Positions 26,001 through 37,722 of a stretch of DNA of 64,000 nucleotides are shown piece after piece. Numbering within the stretch: the stretch's first letter is position 1; each line of letters starts with the position of its first letter. The stretch comes from Sedimenticola sp. (GTDB taxonomy: Bacteria; Pseudomonadota; Gammaproteobacteria; Chromatiales; Chromatiaceae), in assembly GCA_026992075.1 (NCBI GenBank), contig JALXAM010000001.1, positions 26,504-90,503 of the forward strand, given 5' to 3'. A program made the translations under genes and the position numbers. The notes below the pieces were generated by a model. It was given only the letters and a program-made list of their open reading frames with translations, ran no database searches and was not told the DNA's origin.

Positions 26001-27500
26001 TCATTCTTCCGCCTCGCACAGATGCCGCTCCAGCCCGGCCTCCGCCAGGCTCACGGCACGGAAGACGGCGCGGCCCTTGTTCATGGTCTCCTTCCATTCC
26101 AGCTCGGGAATGGAATCGGCCACCACGCCGGCGCCGGCCTGGATGTGGAGCTGTCCATCCTTGATGACGGCGGTGCGGATGGCGATGGCGGTGTCCATGT
26201 TGCCGTTCCAGGAGAGGTAGCCCACGGCGCCGGAGTAGACGCCGCGCTTGACCGGCTCCAGCTCGTCGATGATCTCCATGGCGCGGATCTTGGGTGCGCC
26301 GGAGACGGTACCGGCGGGGAAGGTGGCGCGCAGCACGTCGATGGCGCTCAAGCCTTCGCGCAGCTCGCCCACCACGTTGGAGACGATGTGCATGACGTGG
26401 GAGTAGCGTTCCACCACCATCTTCTCGGTGAGCCTGACGCTGCCCACCCTGGCCACCCGGCCCACGTCGTTGCGGCCCAGGTCGATGAGCATGAGGTGCT
26501 CGGCCAGCTCCTTGGGGTCGGCCAGCAGCTCGGCCTCCAGGGCGCGGTCCTCCTCCTCGGTGTGGCCGCGGCGGCGGGTGCCGGCGATGGGGCGCACGGT
26601 GACCACCCCCTCTTCCAGCCGCACCAGGATCTCGGGGGAGGAGCCCACCACCTGGAAGCGGTCGAAATCGAGAAAGTACATGTAGGGCGAGGGATTGAGC
26701 CCCCGCAGGGCGCGGTAGAGATCCAGCGGCGGGGCATGGAAGGGGATGGATAGGCGCTGGGAGAGCACCACCTGCATGCAGTCCCCCTCGACGATGTACT
26801 CCTTGATCCGTTCCACCGCCGCCTTGAAACCCGCCTCGGTGAAGCCGGAGACGAAGTCGGACTCCTCCACCGCGTGGGGCTCCCCCTCCACCCGGGGCGG
26901 GGAGCCGGCGCGCAGCTTCTCCACCAGTTCGCCGATACGCGCCTGCACGCTGTCGAAGGTGTCGCCCTCCTCCGGCTTGCCGTGGACGATGACGTACATG
27001 CGGCCGCGCAGGTTGTCGAACACCACCACCTCGTCCGACACCATGAGCAGAATGTCGGGTGTGCCCAGGGGATCGGGCTTGTCGCCCCGATCGAGGCGCG
27101 GCTCGATGTAGCGCACGGTGTCGTAGCCGAAGTAGCCCACCAGGCCGCCGGTGAAGCGGGGCAGGCCCGGCAGCTCGGGCACCCGGTAACGCTGCTGGAA
27201 GGATTCGATGAAGGCCAGGGGGTCGCGCTCGGTGGCGGACTCCACCACTTGGCCATCGCGGATCACCGAGACTTGGTGATCCTTCACCTCCAGGCGGGTG
27301 CGGGCGGGCAGGCCGATGATGGAGTAGCGACCCCACTTCTCGCCCCCCTGCACCGACTCGAACAGGTAGCCGTAAGGCCGGCCTTCCACCAGCTTGAGAT
27401 AGACGCTGAGAGGGGTGTCGAGGTCGGCGAGGACCTCGCAGGCGACGGGGATGCGGTTGTAGCCCTGGTCGGCCAGGGCGCGGAATTCTTCGGGGGTCAT
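26001..27500 (-). CDS. trpE: Anthranilate synthase component I
   Basis: A 499-residue chorismate-utilizing enzyme that makes anthranilate. The N-terminal regulatory region contains [19 protein letters not shown], where tryptophan feedback binding occurs in this family. The catalytic domain has [30 protein letters not shown], the conserved [20 protein letters not shown] and AGAGVVADS. The ATG at 27500 has GGAG 6 nt upstream; a GTG four codons earlier overlaps that site. Upstream lie gph and rpe, as in Pseudomonas. Confidence 0.95.
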   Translation of the reverse strand: MTPEEFRALADQGYNRIPVACEVLADLDTPLSVYLKLVEGRPYGYLFESVQGGEKWGRYSIIGLPARTRLEVKDHQVSVIRDGQVVESATERDPLAFIESFQQRYRVPELPGLPRFTGGLVGYFGYDTVRYIEPRLDRGDKPDPLGTPDILLMVSDEVVVFDNLRGRMYVIVHGKPEEGDTFDSVQARIGELVEKLRAGSPPRVEGEPHAVEESDFVSGFTEAGFKAAVERIKEYIVEGDCMQVVLSQRLSIPFHAPPLDLYRALRGLNPSPYMYFLDFDRFQVVGSSPEILVRLEEGVVTVRPIAGTRRRGHTEEEDRALEAELLADPKELAEHLMLIDLGRNDVGRVARVGSVRLTEKMVVERYSHVMHIVSNVVGELREGLSAIDVLRATFPAGTVSGAPKIRAMEIIDELEPVKRGVYSGAVGYLSWNGNMDTAIAIRTAVIKDGQLHIQAGAGVVADSIPELEWKETMNKGRAVFRAVSLAEAGLERHLCEAEE

Positions 27501-27525
27501 GGCGTTCTCCACGGGATGAAATCAA

Positions 27526-27568
27526 GGGCAAGCAAAGGGTCGAGGCTCAGCCCCGCCATCGCTTGCCC
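27526..27568 (-). promoter_or_regulatory. Leader hairpin 26 nt upstream of trpE
   Basis: The inverted repeat GGGCAAGC / GCTTGCCC (27526-27533 and 27561-27568) forms an 8-bp stem in the trpE 5' leader. The loop contains a smaller GGCT..AGCC pairing. It could be a regulatory or stabilizing structure; no specific mechanism can be assigned from sequence. Confidence 0.45.
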
Positions 27569-27647
27569 GAATTCATCGCCGTGGTCTCCATGACGCTGGA
27601 AAGATAATACAAATCGGCGGCGGCCGCCAGCGCCGCCCTCCCTCAGC

Positions 27648-27733
27648 CGTAGGTTGGGCAAAGGCGCGTAGCGCCGTGCCCGACATTACTCTGCCGTTTT
27701 TCGTTGGGCACGCTTCGCTTTGCCCAACCTACG
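27648..27733. repeat. REP-like palindrome (GTAGG-NN-GGGCAAAG family), copy A
   Basis: A perfect 16-bp inverted repeat (27648-27663 and 27718-27733, CGTAGGTTGGGCAAAG). Inner pairings GGCGCGTAGCGCC and GTGCCC/GGGCAC are also possible. Related units lie at 55033-55067, 62209-62277 and 62975-63048. Confidence 0.85.
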
Positions 27734-27750
27734 AACTTCCCTCACCCCGG

Positions 27751-27774
27751 CCCTCTCCCGCAAGCGGGAGAGGG
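27751..27774. terminator. Hairpin downstream of gph
   Basis: A perfect 11-bp stem CCCTCTCCCGC / GCGGGAGAGGG with an AA loop, 30 nt past the gph stop. No T tract follows on either strand, so it may act as a Rho-type or stabilizing hairpin. The flanking CCCTCACCCC-CCCTCTCCC motif is a repeat type common in gammaproteobacteria. Confidence 0.5.
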
Positions 27775-27804
27775 TGACGAAGAGTGCGCAAAGCGCACAG
27801 CCTG

Positions 27805-28479
27805 TCAAGAAGGCAGGAGGTTCTTCAGCTCCGCCAGGGAATCGATCACCGCGTCGGGATGGTAGTTACGGATATCCTCGCCGTGGTTGTAGCCGTAACT
27901 CACACAGACGATGGCGAAGCCGGCGGCGCGGGCCGCCTTCACGTCGCTCACCGAATCGCCCACCATCAGACACTGCTCCGGCTCGGCGCCGAAGAACTCG
28001 GCGGCGTAGAGCAGGGGCGTGGGATCGGGCTTCTTCTGCGGCAGGGTGTCACCCGCCACCACGATCTCGAAGTAGTCGTACACCCCCAGGTCCTGCAGCA
28101 GCGGCAGGGTGAACTGCTCCGCCTTGTTGGTGACGCAGCCCAGGGGATAACCCTGCGCCTTCAGATAGTCCAGCCCCTCCTTCACCCCGGGATAGAGCAT
28201 GGAGCGCTTGGAGGTGTTCTCCGCGTAGCAGTCGAGAAAGATGGGGTAGGCGCGCTCGAACTCCTCATCCGGCGGCTCGCCATCGAGGCTGCCGGTGAGC
28301 GCCCTGCGCACCAGCCGCTCCACGCCGTTGCCCACCCAGTCACGCACCTTCTCCTCGCCCCAGGGGTCGAGACCGATGGCCTTCATCATCTCGTCCACGC
28401 AGAAGGCGAGGTCCGGCACGCTGTCCACCAGCGTGCCGTCCACGTCGATGAGGATCATCTGGGGCCGCTCGATGGCCAC
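27805..28479 (-). CDS. gph: Phosphoglycolate phosphatase
   Basis: A 224-residue HAD hydrolase that dephosphorylates 2-phosphoglycolate. HAD motif I is LIDVDGTLVDSVPDLAF, motif II is VTNKAE, the lysine lies in LPQKKPDPTPL and the final motif is MVGDSVSDVKAARAAG. It starts with GTG, one nt after the rpe stop. In an autotroph it would salvage phosphoglycolate from Rubisco oxygenation, and a glcF-like glycolate oxidase subunit lies at the end of the window. Confidence 0.92.
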   Translation of the reverse strand: MAIERPQMILIDVDGTLVDSVPDLAFCVDEMMKAIGLDPWGEEKVRDWVGNGVERLVRRALTGSLDGEPPDEEFERAYPIFLDCYAENTSKRSMLYPGVKEGLDYLKAQGYPLGCVTNKAEQFTLPLLQDLGVYDYFEIVVAGDTLPQKKPDPTPLLYAAEFFGAEPEQCLMVGDSVSDVKAARAAGFAIVCVSYGYNHGEDIRNYHPDAVIDSLAELKNLLPS

Positions 28480-28480
28480 T

Positions 28481-29170
28481 TCAGCCCACCTTGGTCAGTT
28501 CGTCCCGCATCCGCTTGACGATGGTGTCGTACTTGTTGGGGTCCTCCTCGTTGCGGAAGCCGAAGATGCCGGAGCCGGAGACGAAGGTGTCGGCCCCCGC
28601 CTGGGCGATCTCGGCGATGTTGTCCACCTTCACGCCACCGTCGATCTCCAGCCGGATGTCGTAGCCGGAGGCATCGATGCGCTCCCGCGCCTCGCGCAGC
28701 TTCTGCAGCGCGGAGGGAATGAAGCTCTGCCCGCCGAAACCGGGGTTCACCGACATGATGAGGATCATGTCGATCTTGTCCATCACGTAGTCGAGATAGT
28801 CCAGCGGCGTGGCGGGGTTGAACACCAGACCCGACTTGCAACCCGAGTCGCGGATCAGCTGCAGGCTGCGGTCGATGTGCTCGGAGGCCTCGGGGTGGAA
28901 GGTGATGTAGGTGGCGCCGGCCTTGGCGAAATCGCCGATGATGCGGTCCACCGGCTTCACCATCAGGTGCACGTCGATGACCGCGTCGATGCCGTGCTTG
29001 CGCAGCGCCTCGCACACCAGGGGACCGATGGTGAGGTTGGGCACGTAATGGTTGTCCATCACGTCGAAGTGGATGAAATCGCAACCGGAAGCGAGCACGT
29101 CGTCGCACTCCTGCCCCAGCTTGGCGAAATCTGCGGAAAGAATGGAGGGTGCCAGTACGAAATCGGTCAT
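28481..29170 (-). CDS. rpe: Ribulose-phosphate 3-epimerase
   Basis: A 229-residue TIM-barrel epimerase interconverting ribulose-5-P and xylulose-5-P, used in the pentose phosphate and Calvin cycles. Motifs are [57 protein letters not shown] and [12 protein letters not shown]. The metal-binding His/Asp residues are all present. It leads the rpe-gph pair. Confidence 0.95.
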   Translation of the reverse strand: MTDFVLAPSILSADFAKLGQECDDVLASGCDFIHFDVMDNHYVPNLTIGPLVCEALRKHGIDAVIDVHLMVKPVDRIIGDFAKAGATYITFHPEASEHIDRSLQLIRDSGCKSGLVFNPATPLDYLDYVMDKIDMILIMSVNPGFGGQSFIPSALQKLREARERIDASGYDIRLEIDGGVKVDNIAEIAQAGADTFVSGSGIFGFRNEEDPNKYDTIVKRMRDELTKVG

Positions 29171-29188
29171 TTGGAATACTCCCTGCCG

Positions 29189-29243
29189 GCTGATCCGGTC
29201 AACGAAAATCGATGCCTAAAGTTTTTAATGTTACCGGATCAGC
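29189..29243. repeat. Inverted repeat overlapping the end of the GGDEF-EAL gene
   Basis: GCTGATCCGGTCAAC (29189-29203) pairs with GTTACCGGATCAGC (29230-29243), with one bulged C and a 26-nt AT-rich loop. The right arm contains the stop codon of the PAS-GGDEF-EAL gene. It may form the transcript 3' end of that gene just before the rpe leader. Confidence 0.6.
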
Positions 29244-31451
29244 GGCAGCTTTCACAGCTGCCGGCAGGGGCATTTTCCATCATGCACCGGGCAATCACTT
29301 CGGCGCTGGAGGGGCGAGCCAACAGGTAGCCCTGCACCTCGTCACAACCGCAGTGGCGGAGAAACTCGTACTGGGCCTGCTCCTCCACCCCTTCGGCCAC
29401 GGTGCGCATGCCGAAACTGCGCGCCAGGGCCACCGAGGCGCGAATGATCGCCTCGTCACTGGGGTCCCGTCCCACGTCGCGCACGAAGCTGGCGTCGATC
29501 TTGAGACAATCCAGGGAAAAGCGCTTGAGATTGGCCAGGGTGGAGTGACCGGTGCCGAAATCGTCGATGGCCAGCCCCACCCCCAGGCGGTGCAGTTCCC
29601 GCAGGTTCTCCTCCAGCACGCTCTCCTCGCCCAGGATCATGCTCTCGGTAATCTCGAACTCCAGCTTCTCCGGCGGCAGCTCGTATTGCTGCAACAGCGC
29701 AGCCACCCGTTGCGCCAGACCGGGTTGGCGCAGTTCGCAGGCAGAGAGATTCACCGCCAGGCGCGGCACCTCGATCCCCTGTCGCCGCCAGCGGCGATAC
29801 TGGCGGCAGGATTCGCGCAACACCCAGGCACCCATTTCACCCATGAAGCCGCTGGCCTCCGCCACCGGGATGAACTGCCCCGGCCCCACCTCTCCGAGTT
29901 GCTCGCTGCGCCAGCGCAACAGCACCTCCAGGCCGGTGAGGCGGCCATCGCCGATACGGTACTGGGGCTGGAACAGCAGGTAGAGTTCGTCGTTCTCCAG
30001 CGCCCGGCGCAAGGACTGCTCCAGCTCGAAGAAGCGGCTGGCACCGGCGGCCAGCTCCCGGGAGAAGAAGCGGGCGCAGCCGCCGCCGGCATTCTTGGCC
30101 GCGTACATGGCGACGTCGGCGTGCAACATCAGGGCATCCACATCCTGGCCGTCCTCCGGAAAGAGGCTGGCGCCGATGCTGGCCGAGATCCGGAAATCCC
30201 GCCCCTGGATGAGAAAGGGGTCGCGGAAGACGTTCAACAGCTTCTCGATCACGCGCAGCAGCTCGCCCCGGCTGGCGACACCCTCCAGCAGCAGCACGAA
30301 CTCGTCGCCTCCCAGCCGCGCCAGGGTGTCCACCTCCCGCACTGGGCCCCGCAGTCGCCGGGCGGCCTCCACCAGCAGGCTGTCGCCGGCAGCGTGACCC
30401 AAGGTGTCGTTGACCCCCTTGAACCGGTCCAGGTCGATGAACAGCACCGCTCCGCCCACCCCCTCCCGGCGAGCCCGGGCCAGGGCCAGCTCCAGCCGGT
30501 CGCGGAACAGCACCCGGTTGGCCAGGCCGGTGAGGGCGTCATGGGTGGCCAGATACTCCAGTTCGCTGCGCGAGGCGTGGAGTTCGGTGACATCGTTGAG
30601 CAGCACCACATAGTAGGTACACTGGTCCACCTCTAGCTTCACCTTGTCCAGCCGCACCCACCACCAGCGCTGCGGCTCCCCCGGCACCGCGATCTCTTCC
30701 CGGCAGGCGCCGCTCTCCTCCACCCGGGACCACAGATCCTCCCGTTCCGCCAGGCAGGCGGGCAACCCCTCCTCGCCACCGGTGAGCTCTTCCCAGGCGG
30801 GATTGGAAAAGAGCACCCGTCGTCGCTGGTCGAGAATGAGGATGCCTTCCCGGGCGGCACGTACCGCCTGTCCCACCAGACGATTCCAGGTCTCCTCCTG
30901 GCGCTGCTCGGTAATGTCGTGAACCACGGTGAGCAGGGTCCGCCGCCCCTCCACCCGGTAGTCCACCGGCACGCACCGGGCCAGGAACTGGCGCCGACCC
31001 ACCGGCAGATCCAGCCAGTATTCCAGGGACTGGCTGCTGTTGCTCTCCAGGGTGGACTTGAGCAGGTTCATGAAGCGCTCGGCCTGCTTCTTCCCGAACA
31101 GCTCGTCGGGCCGGCGGCCGATCACCTGCTCCGGCGGCAGGTAGAGCTGCTCCGGCCGGGCAGCCAGCACCTCCAGGTAGGTACCCTCCTCGTCCTGGAA
31201 GAAGAGCATGTCGGGCACCGCTTGGGCAATGGCCTGCAGGCGTGCGCGGGATGAGCTGCGGGTCCGTTCGTAGAGTTCGCGCATCTCCTCGGAGGAGAGA
31301 CGCAGGGAGCGCTCCAGCAGATAGCGGTCCTCGTCCGCCTGGCGGTAGGCCTGGTCCACCAGTTCACAGAACCGACGCCACTGTTCGCTGTCCGGATGGG
31401 CGCCGTGCTCCAGCTCCAGCTTTCGCAGTTGGCGGCGCAGCAGGGGATGCA

Positions 31452-31452
<1 letters not shown>
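29239..31452 (-). CDS. PAS-PAS-GGDEF-EAL cyclic-di-GMP turnover protein
   Basis: A 737-residue cytoplasmic protein with no clear membrane segment. A helical N-terminus is followed by two PAS-like domains (about 65-180 and 190-310), the second carrying WEELTGGEEG and YVVLLNDVTELH. The GGDEF domain at about 315-475 has RLGGDEFVLLLEG, an intact diguanylate cyclase active site. The EAL domain at about 485-737 begins LEVLLRW, so the signature is EVL. It keeps the other catalytic residues, in NLSACEL, FEITESM, IDDFGTGHS, KIDASFV and TVAEGVEE. Both activities are therefore possible. The start shares one base with the stop of the FIST gene, so the sensor and output are coupled. Confidence 0.88.
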
Positions 31453-32591
<1,139 letters not shown>

Positions 32592-32671
32592 GGCCGTGGG
32601 AAGATGCCGAAATTGCCCTGAATATAACAGGAGCCGGCGGAGACCAGGCGGCGGAAAGCGTTAACCAGCTC

Positions 32672-33268
32672 CTATTTCAGGGCGATGGGCAGCGCCTGAT
32701 AGCCCTGAGAGGCCAGGCGTTTGCGAACCCGCTGCATCTCGGCAGTATTGGAAAAGGGCCCCAACCGCACCCGGTACCAGGTGACCCCCTTGATTCTGGC
32801 CCGGCTCACCTGTGCCTGCAGGCCGAGAAAGGCCAGCTTTGCTTTCATGGCGTCCGCCTCCTTGGCGCTGCGCACCGAGCTCACCTGGAGCATGTACTTG
32901 CGACCAGGAGCCGAAGCGGGCTTCGAGGGCGGGGTGGCCGGCTGGTGGGCAGCAGCCGGCGGATTGAGCTCCTCCTCCGGCACCACCACCTCCTGATCGG
33001 GCAGCAGATTGTAGAAATCGAAATCCGGCGGCGGCACCGCCTTCTTGCGCGGTGGCTGGGCAGCGGACCCGCCAGCCGCCGCCTCCCGTGCCGCCGGCGG
33101 CCGGTCGCCGATCCAACCCGCCTCCTCCACCGGCTGTCCGAACTTCAACCAGAGGAACCCCACGCTGGCGGCACCGGCCAGGTAGCCGATCGCCAGCCAG
33201 ATCCAGACCGGCACCGGATCGCGTTTCTTGCGCCGTGTGGCGCGGTGCTTGTAGTCCCGTCTCGCCAC
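32672..33268 (-). CDS. Inner-membrane SPOR-domain protein (FtsN-like)
   Basis: A 198-residue protein. A short basic cytoplasmic N-terminus (RRDYKHRATRRKKRD) and one transmembrane helix (VPVWIWLAIGYLAGAASVGF) are followed by a Pro/Ala-rich periplasmic linker. The C-terminal SPOR domain has YMLQVSSVRSAKEADAMKAK and WYRVRLGPFSNTAEMQRVR, which binds denuded septal peptidoglycan. The arrangement resembles FtsN, including its usual place next to argS and priA. It starts with GTG, 3 nt after argS. Confidence 0.85.
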   Translation of the reverse strand: MARRDYKHRATRRKKRDPVPVWIWLAIGYLAGAASVGFLWLKFGQPVEEAGWIGDRPPAAREAAAGGSAAQPPRKKAVPPPDFDFYNLLPDQEVVVPEEELNPPAAAHQPATPPSKPASAPGRKYMLQVSSVRSAKEADAMKAKLAFLGLQAQVSRARIKGVTWYRVRLGPFSNTAEMQRVRKRLASQGYQALPIALK

Positions 33269-33271
33269 GGC

Positions 33272-35029
33272 CTACATGCGTTCCGGGGCCGAGACCCCCA
33301 GCAGCCCCAGGCCGTTGCGCACCACCTCGCGCACCGCCAGGATCAACTTGATGCGGGCATCGCGCAGCGCCTCCTCCTCCACCAGGAAGGGGTGGGCGTT
33401 GTAGTAGGTGTGGAACTCGTTGGCCAGCTCGCGCAGGTAGTGGGTGAGCTGGTGCGGCTCCTCGTGGAGCGCCGCCGCCTCCACCACCTCGGGATAGCGC
33501 GACAGGGTCTTGAGCAGGGCCAGTTCGTGCGCCTCCGTGAGGCGCTCGAGGTTGGTCGCGCCGGGGGTGGGCTCCACCTGGATCCCCTTCTCCGCCGCCT
33601 GCCGCAGCACCGAGCAGACCCGGGCGTGGGCGTACTGGATGTAGTAGACCGGGTTGTCGTTGGACTGGCTCTTGGCCAGGTCGAGGTCGAAGTCCAGGTG
33701 CTGCTCGCACTTGCGCATGACATAGAAGAAGCGCGCTGCGTCCCGCCCCACCTCCTTGCGCAACTGGCGCAGGGTGACGAACTCGCCGGAACGGGTGGAC
33801 ATGGGCACCTTCTCGCCACCCCGCCAGAGGATGGCGAACTGGACCAGCAGCACGTCCAGCTTGTCGGGATCGTCGCCCAGGGCCTTCAGCGCCGCCTTCA
33901 CCCGCGGCACATAGCCGTGGTGGTCGGCGCCCCAGACGTCGATGACGCGGTCGAAGCCGCGCTCCAGCTTGTCCATGTGGTAGGCGATATCGGAGGCGAA
34001 GTAGGTGGTCTGGCCATTCTCCCGCTCGATCACCCGGTCCTTCTCGTCACCGAACTCGCTGGAGCGGAACCAGAGGGCGCCCTCCTTCTCGTAGAGCCAG
34101 TCCCCCTTGCGCAACCGCTCGATGGCGCGGTTCACCGCGCCCGACTCCACCAGGGTGCGCTCGGAGAACCACTGGTCGTAGACCACGCCGAACTTCTCCA
34201 GGTCGTCGCGGATGTCGTCCAAGATGGTGTTGAGCGCCAGCTCGAAGACGTAGCGGTAGCGGTTGTCCCCCAGCAGCGCCTTGGCGCGGCCGATGAGGGC
34301 GTCGATGTGCCGCTCCTTGTCGCCGCCGGCTGGCTCGTCGGGGGGGACGCCCTGGAACACCTCGTCGGCGGAATGGCGGTAGTGGTCGCCGTGCTCGCGG
34401 TGGAGGGTGGCGGCGATGTCCCAGACGTAGTCGCCCTGGTAGCCGTTGCTGGGAAAATCGAGCTCCTCGCCCGCCAGCTCCAGGTAGCGCAGCCACACCG
34501 AGGTGGCGAGGATGTCCATCTGGCGCCCGGCGTCGTTTACGTAGTACTCGCGGTGCACCTCGAAACCCACCGCCTCCAGCAGGTCGGCCACCACGGCGCC
34601 GTAGGCGGCGCCGCGACCGTGCCCCACGTGCAGGGGCCCCGTGGGGTTGGCGGAGACGAACTCCACCTGCACCTTTTTTCCACGGCCGATGTCGGAACGG
34701 CCGTAATCGTGGGATTTCTCCAGGATCTCGGGCACCACCGAGCGCCAAGCGGCGGCAGAGAGGTGGAAGTTGATGAAGCCGGGGCCGGCCACCTCCACCT
34801 TCTCCACCAGTTCACTGGCGGGCAGCGCCGCCACCAGCCTTTCCGCCAGATCCCGGGGCTTCATGCCCGCCGCCTTGCTGTTGACCAGAGCCGCGTTGGT
34901 GGCGAAGTCGCCGTGGCCGGCCCGGGCCCGCTCCACCACCGCCGGCTTGCGCTGACCGGCTTCCAGCACCCCTTCTGCCGCCAGGGCGTCCAGCGCCGCG
35001 GAAACCCACTGTTCAATCTGTGTCTTCAT
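33272..35029 (-). CDS. argS: Arginyl-tRNA synthetase
   Basis: A 585-residue class I aminoacyl-tRNA synthetase. The N-terminal Add-1 domain is followed by the HIGH-like [20 protein letters not shown]. The KMSK loop is replaced by KVPMSTRSG, as usual for ArgRS. The C-terminal anticodon-binding domain ends in [13 protein letters not shown]. The start MKTQIEQWV at 35029 is preferred; an in-frame extension of 44 codons has no similarity. Confidence 0.95.
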   Translation of the reverse strand: MKTQIEQWVSAALDALAAEGVLEAGQRKPAVVERARAGHGDFATNAALVNSKAAGMKPRDLAERLVAALPASELVEKVEVAGPGFINFHLSAAAWRSVVPEILEKSHDYGRSDIGRGKKVQVEFVSANPTGPLHVGHGRGAAYGAVVADLLEAVGFEVHREYYVNDAGRQMDILATSVWLRYLELAGEELDFPSNGYQGDYVWDIAATLHREHGDHYRHSADEVFQGVPPDEPAGGDKERHIDALIGRAKALLGDNRYRYVFELALNTILDDIRDDLEKFGVVYDQWFSERTLVESGAVNRAIERLRKGDWLYEKEGALWFRSSEFGDEKDRVIERENGQTTYFASDIAYHMDKLERGFDRVIDVWGADHHGYVPRVKAALKALGDDPDKLDVLLVQFAILWRGGEKVPMSTRSGEFVTLRQLRKEVGRDAARFFYVMRKCEQHLDFDLDLAKSQSNDNPVYYIQYAHARVCSVLRQAAEKGIQVEPTPGATNLERLTEAHELALLKTLSRYPEVVEAAALHEEPHQLTHYLRELANEFHTYYNAHPFLVEEEALRDARIKLILAVREVVRNGLGLLGVSAPERM

Positions 35030-35178
35030 GGTCGTCCGAGGGCGAAAATCAAGCGGGGAAGGATAACATGAAGTCTTTCGGCAGGAGGCGCGTCCTCGCG
35101 CCGAACGAGGAAGCCCTTCACGTGATCCCGAGTTCGCGGCGAGGACGCCGGTGCTACGCACTGACTACTGACCGCTTT

Positions 35179-37383
35179 TCAATACAAATCCACCGGGTCC
35201 ACGTCCAGCGACCAGCGTACCCCCCGGGCTTCGGGCAGCTCGGCGAGTTCCGGCACCAGCAGGCGCAACAGCTTTTGCAGCTGGCCGCGGGCGCTGGACT
35301 GGAACAGCAGCTGGGCCCGGTAGCGACCGGCCCGGCGCGGCATGGGGGCCGGCACCGGGCCCCAGAGCGCCACCGTCTCCCCGGCCAGGGCGGTTGCCCG
35401 CCCGGCGGCCGCGACCAGGAACGCCTCGGCCCGCTCCATCTTCGCCGCTGCCGCCCGCAACAGCGCCTGGTGGCTGTAGGGGGGTAGCTCGGCCGAGGCA
35501 CGCTCGGACAGCGCCTGTTCGGCGAAAGCGTCGTAGCCCTCCTGCACCAGGGTCTGCAACAAAGGATGCTCCGGGTAGCGAGTCTGTAACAGCACCTCCC
35601 CCGGCCCGGTGCCGCGGCCGGCGCGACCGGCCACCTGGATCACCAGCTGGGCGGTGCGCTCCGCCGCCCGGAAATCGGCGCTGAACAGCCCGCCGTCCAC
35701 GTCCACCAGGGCCACCAGTGCCACCTCGGGGAAGTGGTGGCCCTTGGCCAGCATCTGGGTGCCCACCAACAACCCAGCGCCCCCGGCCCCCACCTGTTCC
35801 AGCAACTGCTGCAAGCGGCCGCGCCGGGCGGTGGTGTCCCGGTCGATGCGCACCAGGGGAACCTCGGGAAAGCGCTCCGCCAGCACCTGCTCCAACCGCT
35901 CGGTGCCCTGTCCCAGGGGGTGCAGGGCATCGGCACCGCAGGCGGGGCAGCGCGGCGGCAGGGGGCGTTCGGCGCCGCAGTGGTGGCAGACCAGCTTGCC
36001 CCAGGCCCTGTGCCAGGTCTGGCGGGCGTCGCAGCGGGGACAGTCGGAGAGCCAGCCGCAGTCATAGCAGGTGATCACCGGCGCATAGCCCCGGCGGTTG
36101 AGAAAGACCATCGCCTGGCGCCCCGCCGCCAGGGTCTCCTCGATGCGCTCCAGCAGGGGACGGGAGAGCCCCCCTTCCAACCGCTGGCCACGCACGTCCA
36201 GCAACCGCATGGCCGGTAGCTCCCCTCCGGCCACCCGCCGCCGGAGCCGCAACCAGCCGTAACGCCCTTCACGAGCGTTCTTCAGGCTCTCCAGCGAAGG
36301 GGTGGCCGAACCCAGCACCACCGGGCAGCCGGCACGATGGGCCCGCACCAGGGCCAGGTCCCGGGCGGAATAGCGTATCCCCTCCTGCTGTTTGTAGGAA
36401 GCGTCATGCTCCTCGTCCACCACCACCAGGCCGAGATCGCGCATGGGCGCAAGCACCGCCGAGCGGGTGCCGATCACCAGTCGCGCCTGCCCCAACCGGG
36501 CCCGCAGCCAGTCCCGTTCCCGCTCCCCCTCGCTGCGACCGGAATGGAGCAGCGCCAGGGGCACCGGCAGCCGCTCGCGGAAACGGGCCACCAGCTGCGG
36601 CGTGAGCGCGATCTCCGGCACCAGCACCAGTACGCTGCCGCCCGCCGCCAGCACCCGCTGCGCCAGCTGCAGGTAGACCTCGGTCTTGCCGCTGCCGGTG
36701 ACTCCCTCCAGCAGCCAGGCCCGGTAACCTCCCAGGCTTGCAGCCACCGCCTCCACCGCGGCCGACTGCTCCGGGTTGAGGGACGGCCCCGGGGCGGCGG
36801 TGAACGCTCCCCCGCCGGAAGCCGCTTCCTCCACCAGCTCCACCAACCCCTTTTCCTGCAGGGCGCGGAGCAGGCTCCTGCCAGAGGGAAACCGTTCCCG
36901 GAAGGCTTCCAGCCCTGCGCTGCCACCCTGCGCCTCCAGCCAATCCACCAGCTGGCGCTGTTTCGGCGCCCTGGTCAGCAACTCGGGGTGCTCTTCCAGG
37001 GGCTGGCGCAGAAGGCGGAGCTGCCGCGACCGCTCCTCCAGCGGCGGCCGCCCCCGCCGTAACCGGGCCGGCAGGGCAGAGAAGAGCACCTCCCCCAACG
37101 GATGGTGATAGTAGTCGGCAACCCAGCGCAGCAGCTTCAGGTGGTCCGTGGGCAACAGCGGCTCCGGATCGAGCAGACGAACGGCCCGCTTGAGGCGTTT
37201 CGTGTCCAGTTCCGACTCCGTTGCCAGCTCCACCAGCAGCCCGCAACGCTCTCTCCGGCCAAAGGGAACCAGCAACCGCTGACCGGGCTGCAACGCCTCC
37301 GGCGCCACCCCGGCCGGTGGCAGATAGTCGAACAGTCCCCACACCGGCGCCGGGAGCGCCATACGCAGCACGGGCTCAGTCAC
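35179..37383 (-). CDS. priA: Primosomal replication protein N' (PriA helicase)
   Basis: A 734-residue replication-restart helicase. The N-terminal 3'-DNA-binding domain is followed by Walker A GVTGSGKTEVYL, the DEEHDASYKQQ motif, VVLGSATPSLESL and a paired zinc-binding region (CYDCGWLSDCPRCD and CHHCGAERPLPPRCPACGAD). The helicase C-terminal motifs GTQMLAKGHHFPEVALVALV and QVAGRAGRG are intact. It starts with GTG. A 149-bp spacer before argS contains an imperfect CGTCCTCGC inverted repeat (about 35087-35150). Confidence 0.94.
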   Translation of the reverse strand: MTEPVLRMALPAPVWGLFDYLPPAGVAPEALQPGQRLLVPFGRRERCGLLVELATESELDTKRLKRAVRLLDPEPLLPTDHLKLLRWVADYYHHPLGEVLFSALPARLRRGRPPLEERSRQLRLLRQPLEEHPELLTRAPKQRQLVDWLEAQGGSAGLEAFRERFPSGRSLLRALQEKGLVELVEEAASGGGAFTAAPGPSLNPEQSAAVEAVAASLGGYRAWLLEGVTGSGKTEVYLQLAQRVLAAGGSVLVLVPEIALTPQLVARFRERLPVPLALLHSGRSEGERERDWLRARLGQARLVIGTRSAVLAPMRDLGLVVVDEEHDASYKQQEGIRYSARDLALVRAHRAGCPVVLGSATPSLESLKNAREGRYGWLRLRRRVAGGELPAMRLLDVRGQRLEGGLSRPLLERIEETLAAGRQAMVFLNRRGYAPVITCYDCGWLSDCPRCDARQTWHRAWGKLVCHHCGAERPLPPRCPACGADALHPLGQGTERLEQVLAERFPEVPLVRIDRDTTARRGRLQQLLEQVGAGGAGLLVGTQMLAKGHHFPEVALVALVDVDGGLFSADFRAAERTAQLVIQVAGRAGRGTGPGEVLLQTRYPEHPLLQTLVQEGYDAFAEQALSERASAELPPYSHQALLRAAAAKMERAEAFLVAAAGRATALAGETVALWGPVPAPMPRRAGRYRAQLLFQSSARGQLQKLLRLLVPELAELPEARGVRWSLDVDPVDLY

Positions 37384-37722
37384 CTGTCCCGGCTCCCCTT
37401 CGGCTCATGCGGCCAGGCTGTGGATAACTCTGTGGACTTCCGGCGTGAAAATTGAACACGGACCGTTACCAAAGTCGAAGAGGCCTGGTACAACCCCGCC
37501 CCAACCCAAAATATTTCCTGAAAAAACATGGGATTGGAATTTTCCAGGCAAGGCATCAGCCAGCCGGTTCCGCCATCCGCCGGCCCGCCGCGCACTGTGT
37601 ATAATCACTTTCTAATATTCTGAAGGTTTTGGGGATCGTGCCGGCGGGCTCCCCGTAACCAAATTGCAAAACCCCCGGCCACTCCGTATCATCAGCAGCC
37701 GGTTTCTTCTCCAGTCTCGCCC
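37384..37722. other. 339-bp divergent intergenic region between priA and a lipoprotein
   Basis: No gene is supported. It holds one perfect DnaA-box sequence on the minus strand (TTATCCACA, 37419-37427). It also holds a TATAAT hexamer at 37600-37605 that could be the -10 of the lipoprotein gene, although no TTGACA-like -35 lies at the right distance. Confidence 0.5.

Larger units (their letters stand above)
27501..27804. other. 304-bp gph-trpE intergenic region holding three palindromes
   Basis: No protein gene is supported here. It contains a leader hairpin near trpE (27526-27568), a REP-like palindrome (27648-27733) and an 11-bp hairpin after gph (27751-27774). A TATTAT-like -10 on the minus strand lies near 27604-27609, but no matching -35 was found. 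A 14-codon minus-strand reading frame in the leader has only one Trp codon, so classical trp attenuation is not supported. Confidence 0.6.

Noticed and set aside
27555..27600. A possible trp leader peptide upstream of trpE on the minus strand
   Set aside because: The 14-codon frame has one Trp codon and no paired terminator/antiterminator with a T tract was seen.
37419..37427. A perfect DnaA box, considered as part of an origin of replication
   Set aside because: Only one clear box is present and there is no AT-rich unwinding region with iterons or dnaA nearby; a single 9-mer is expected by chance or as a minor regulatory site.
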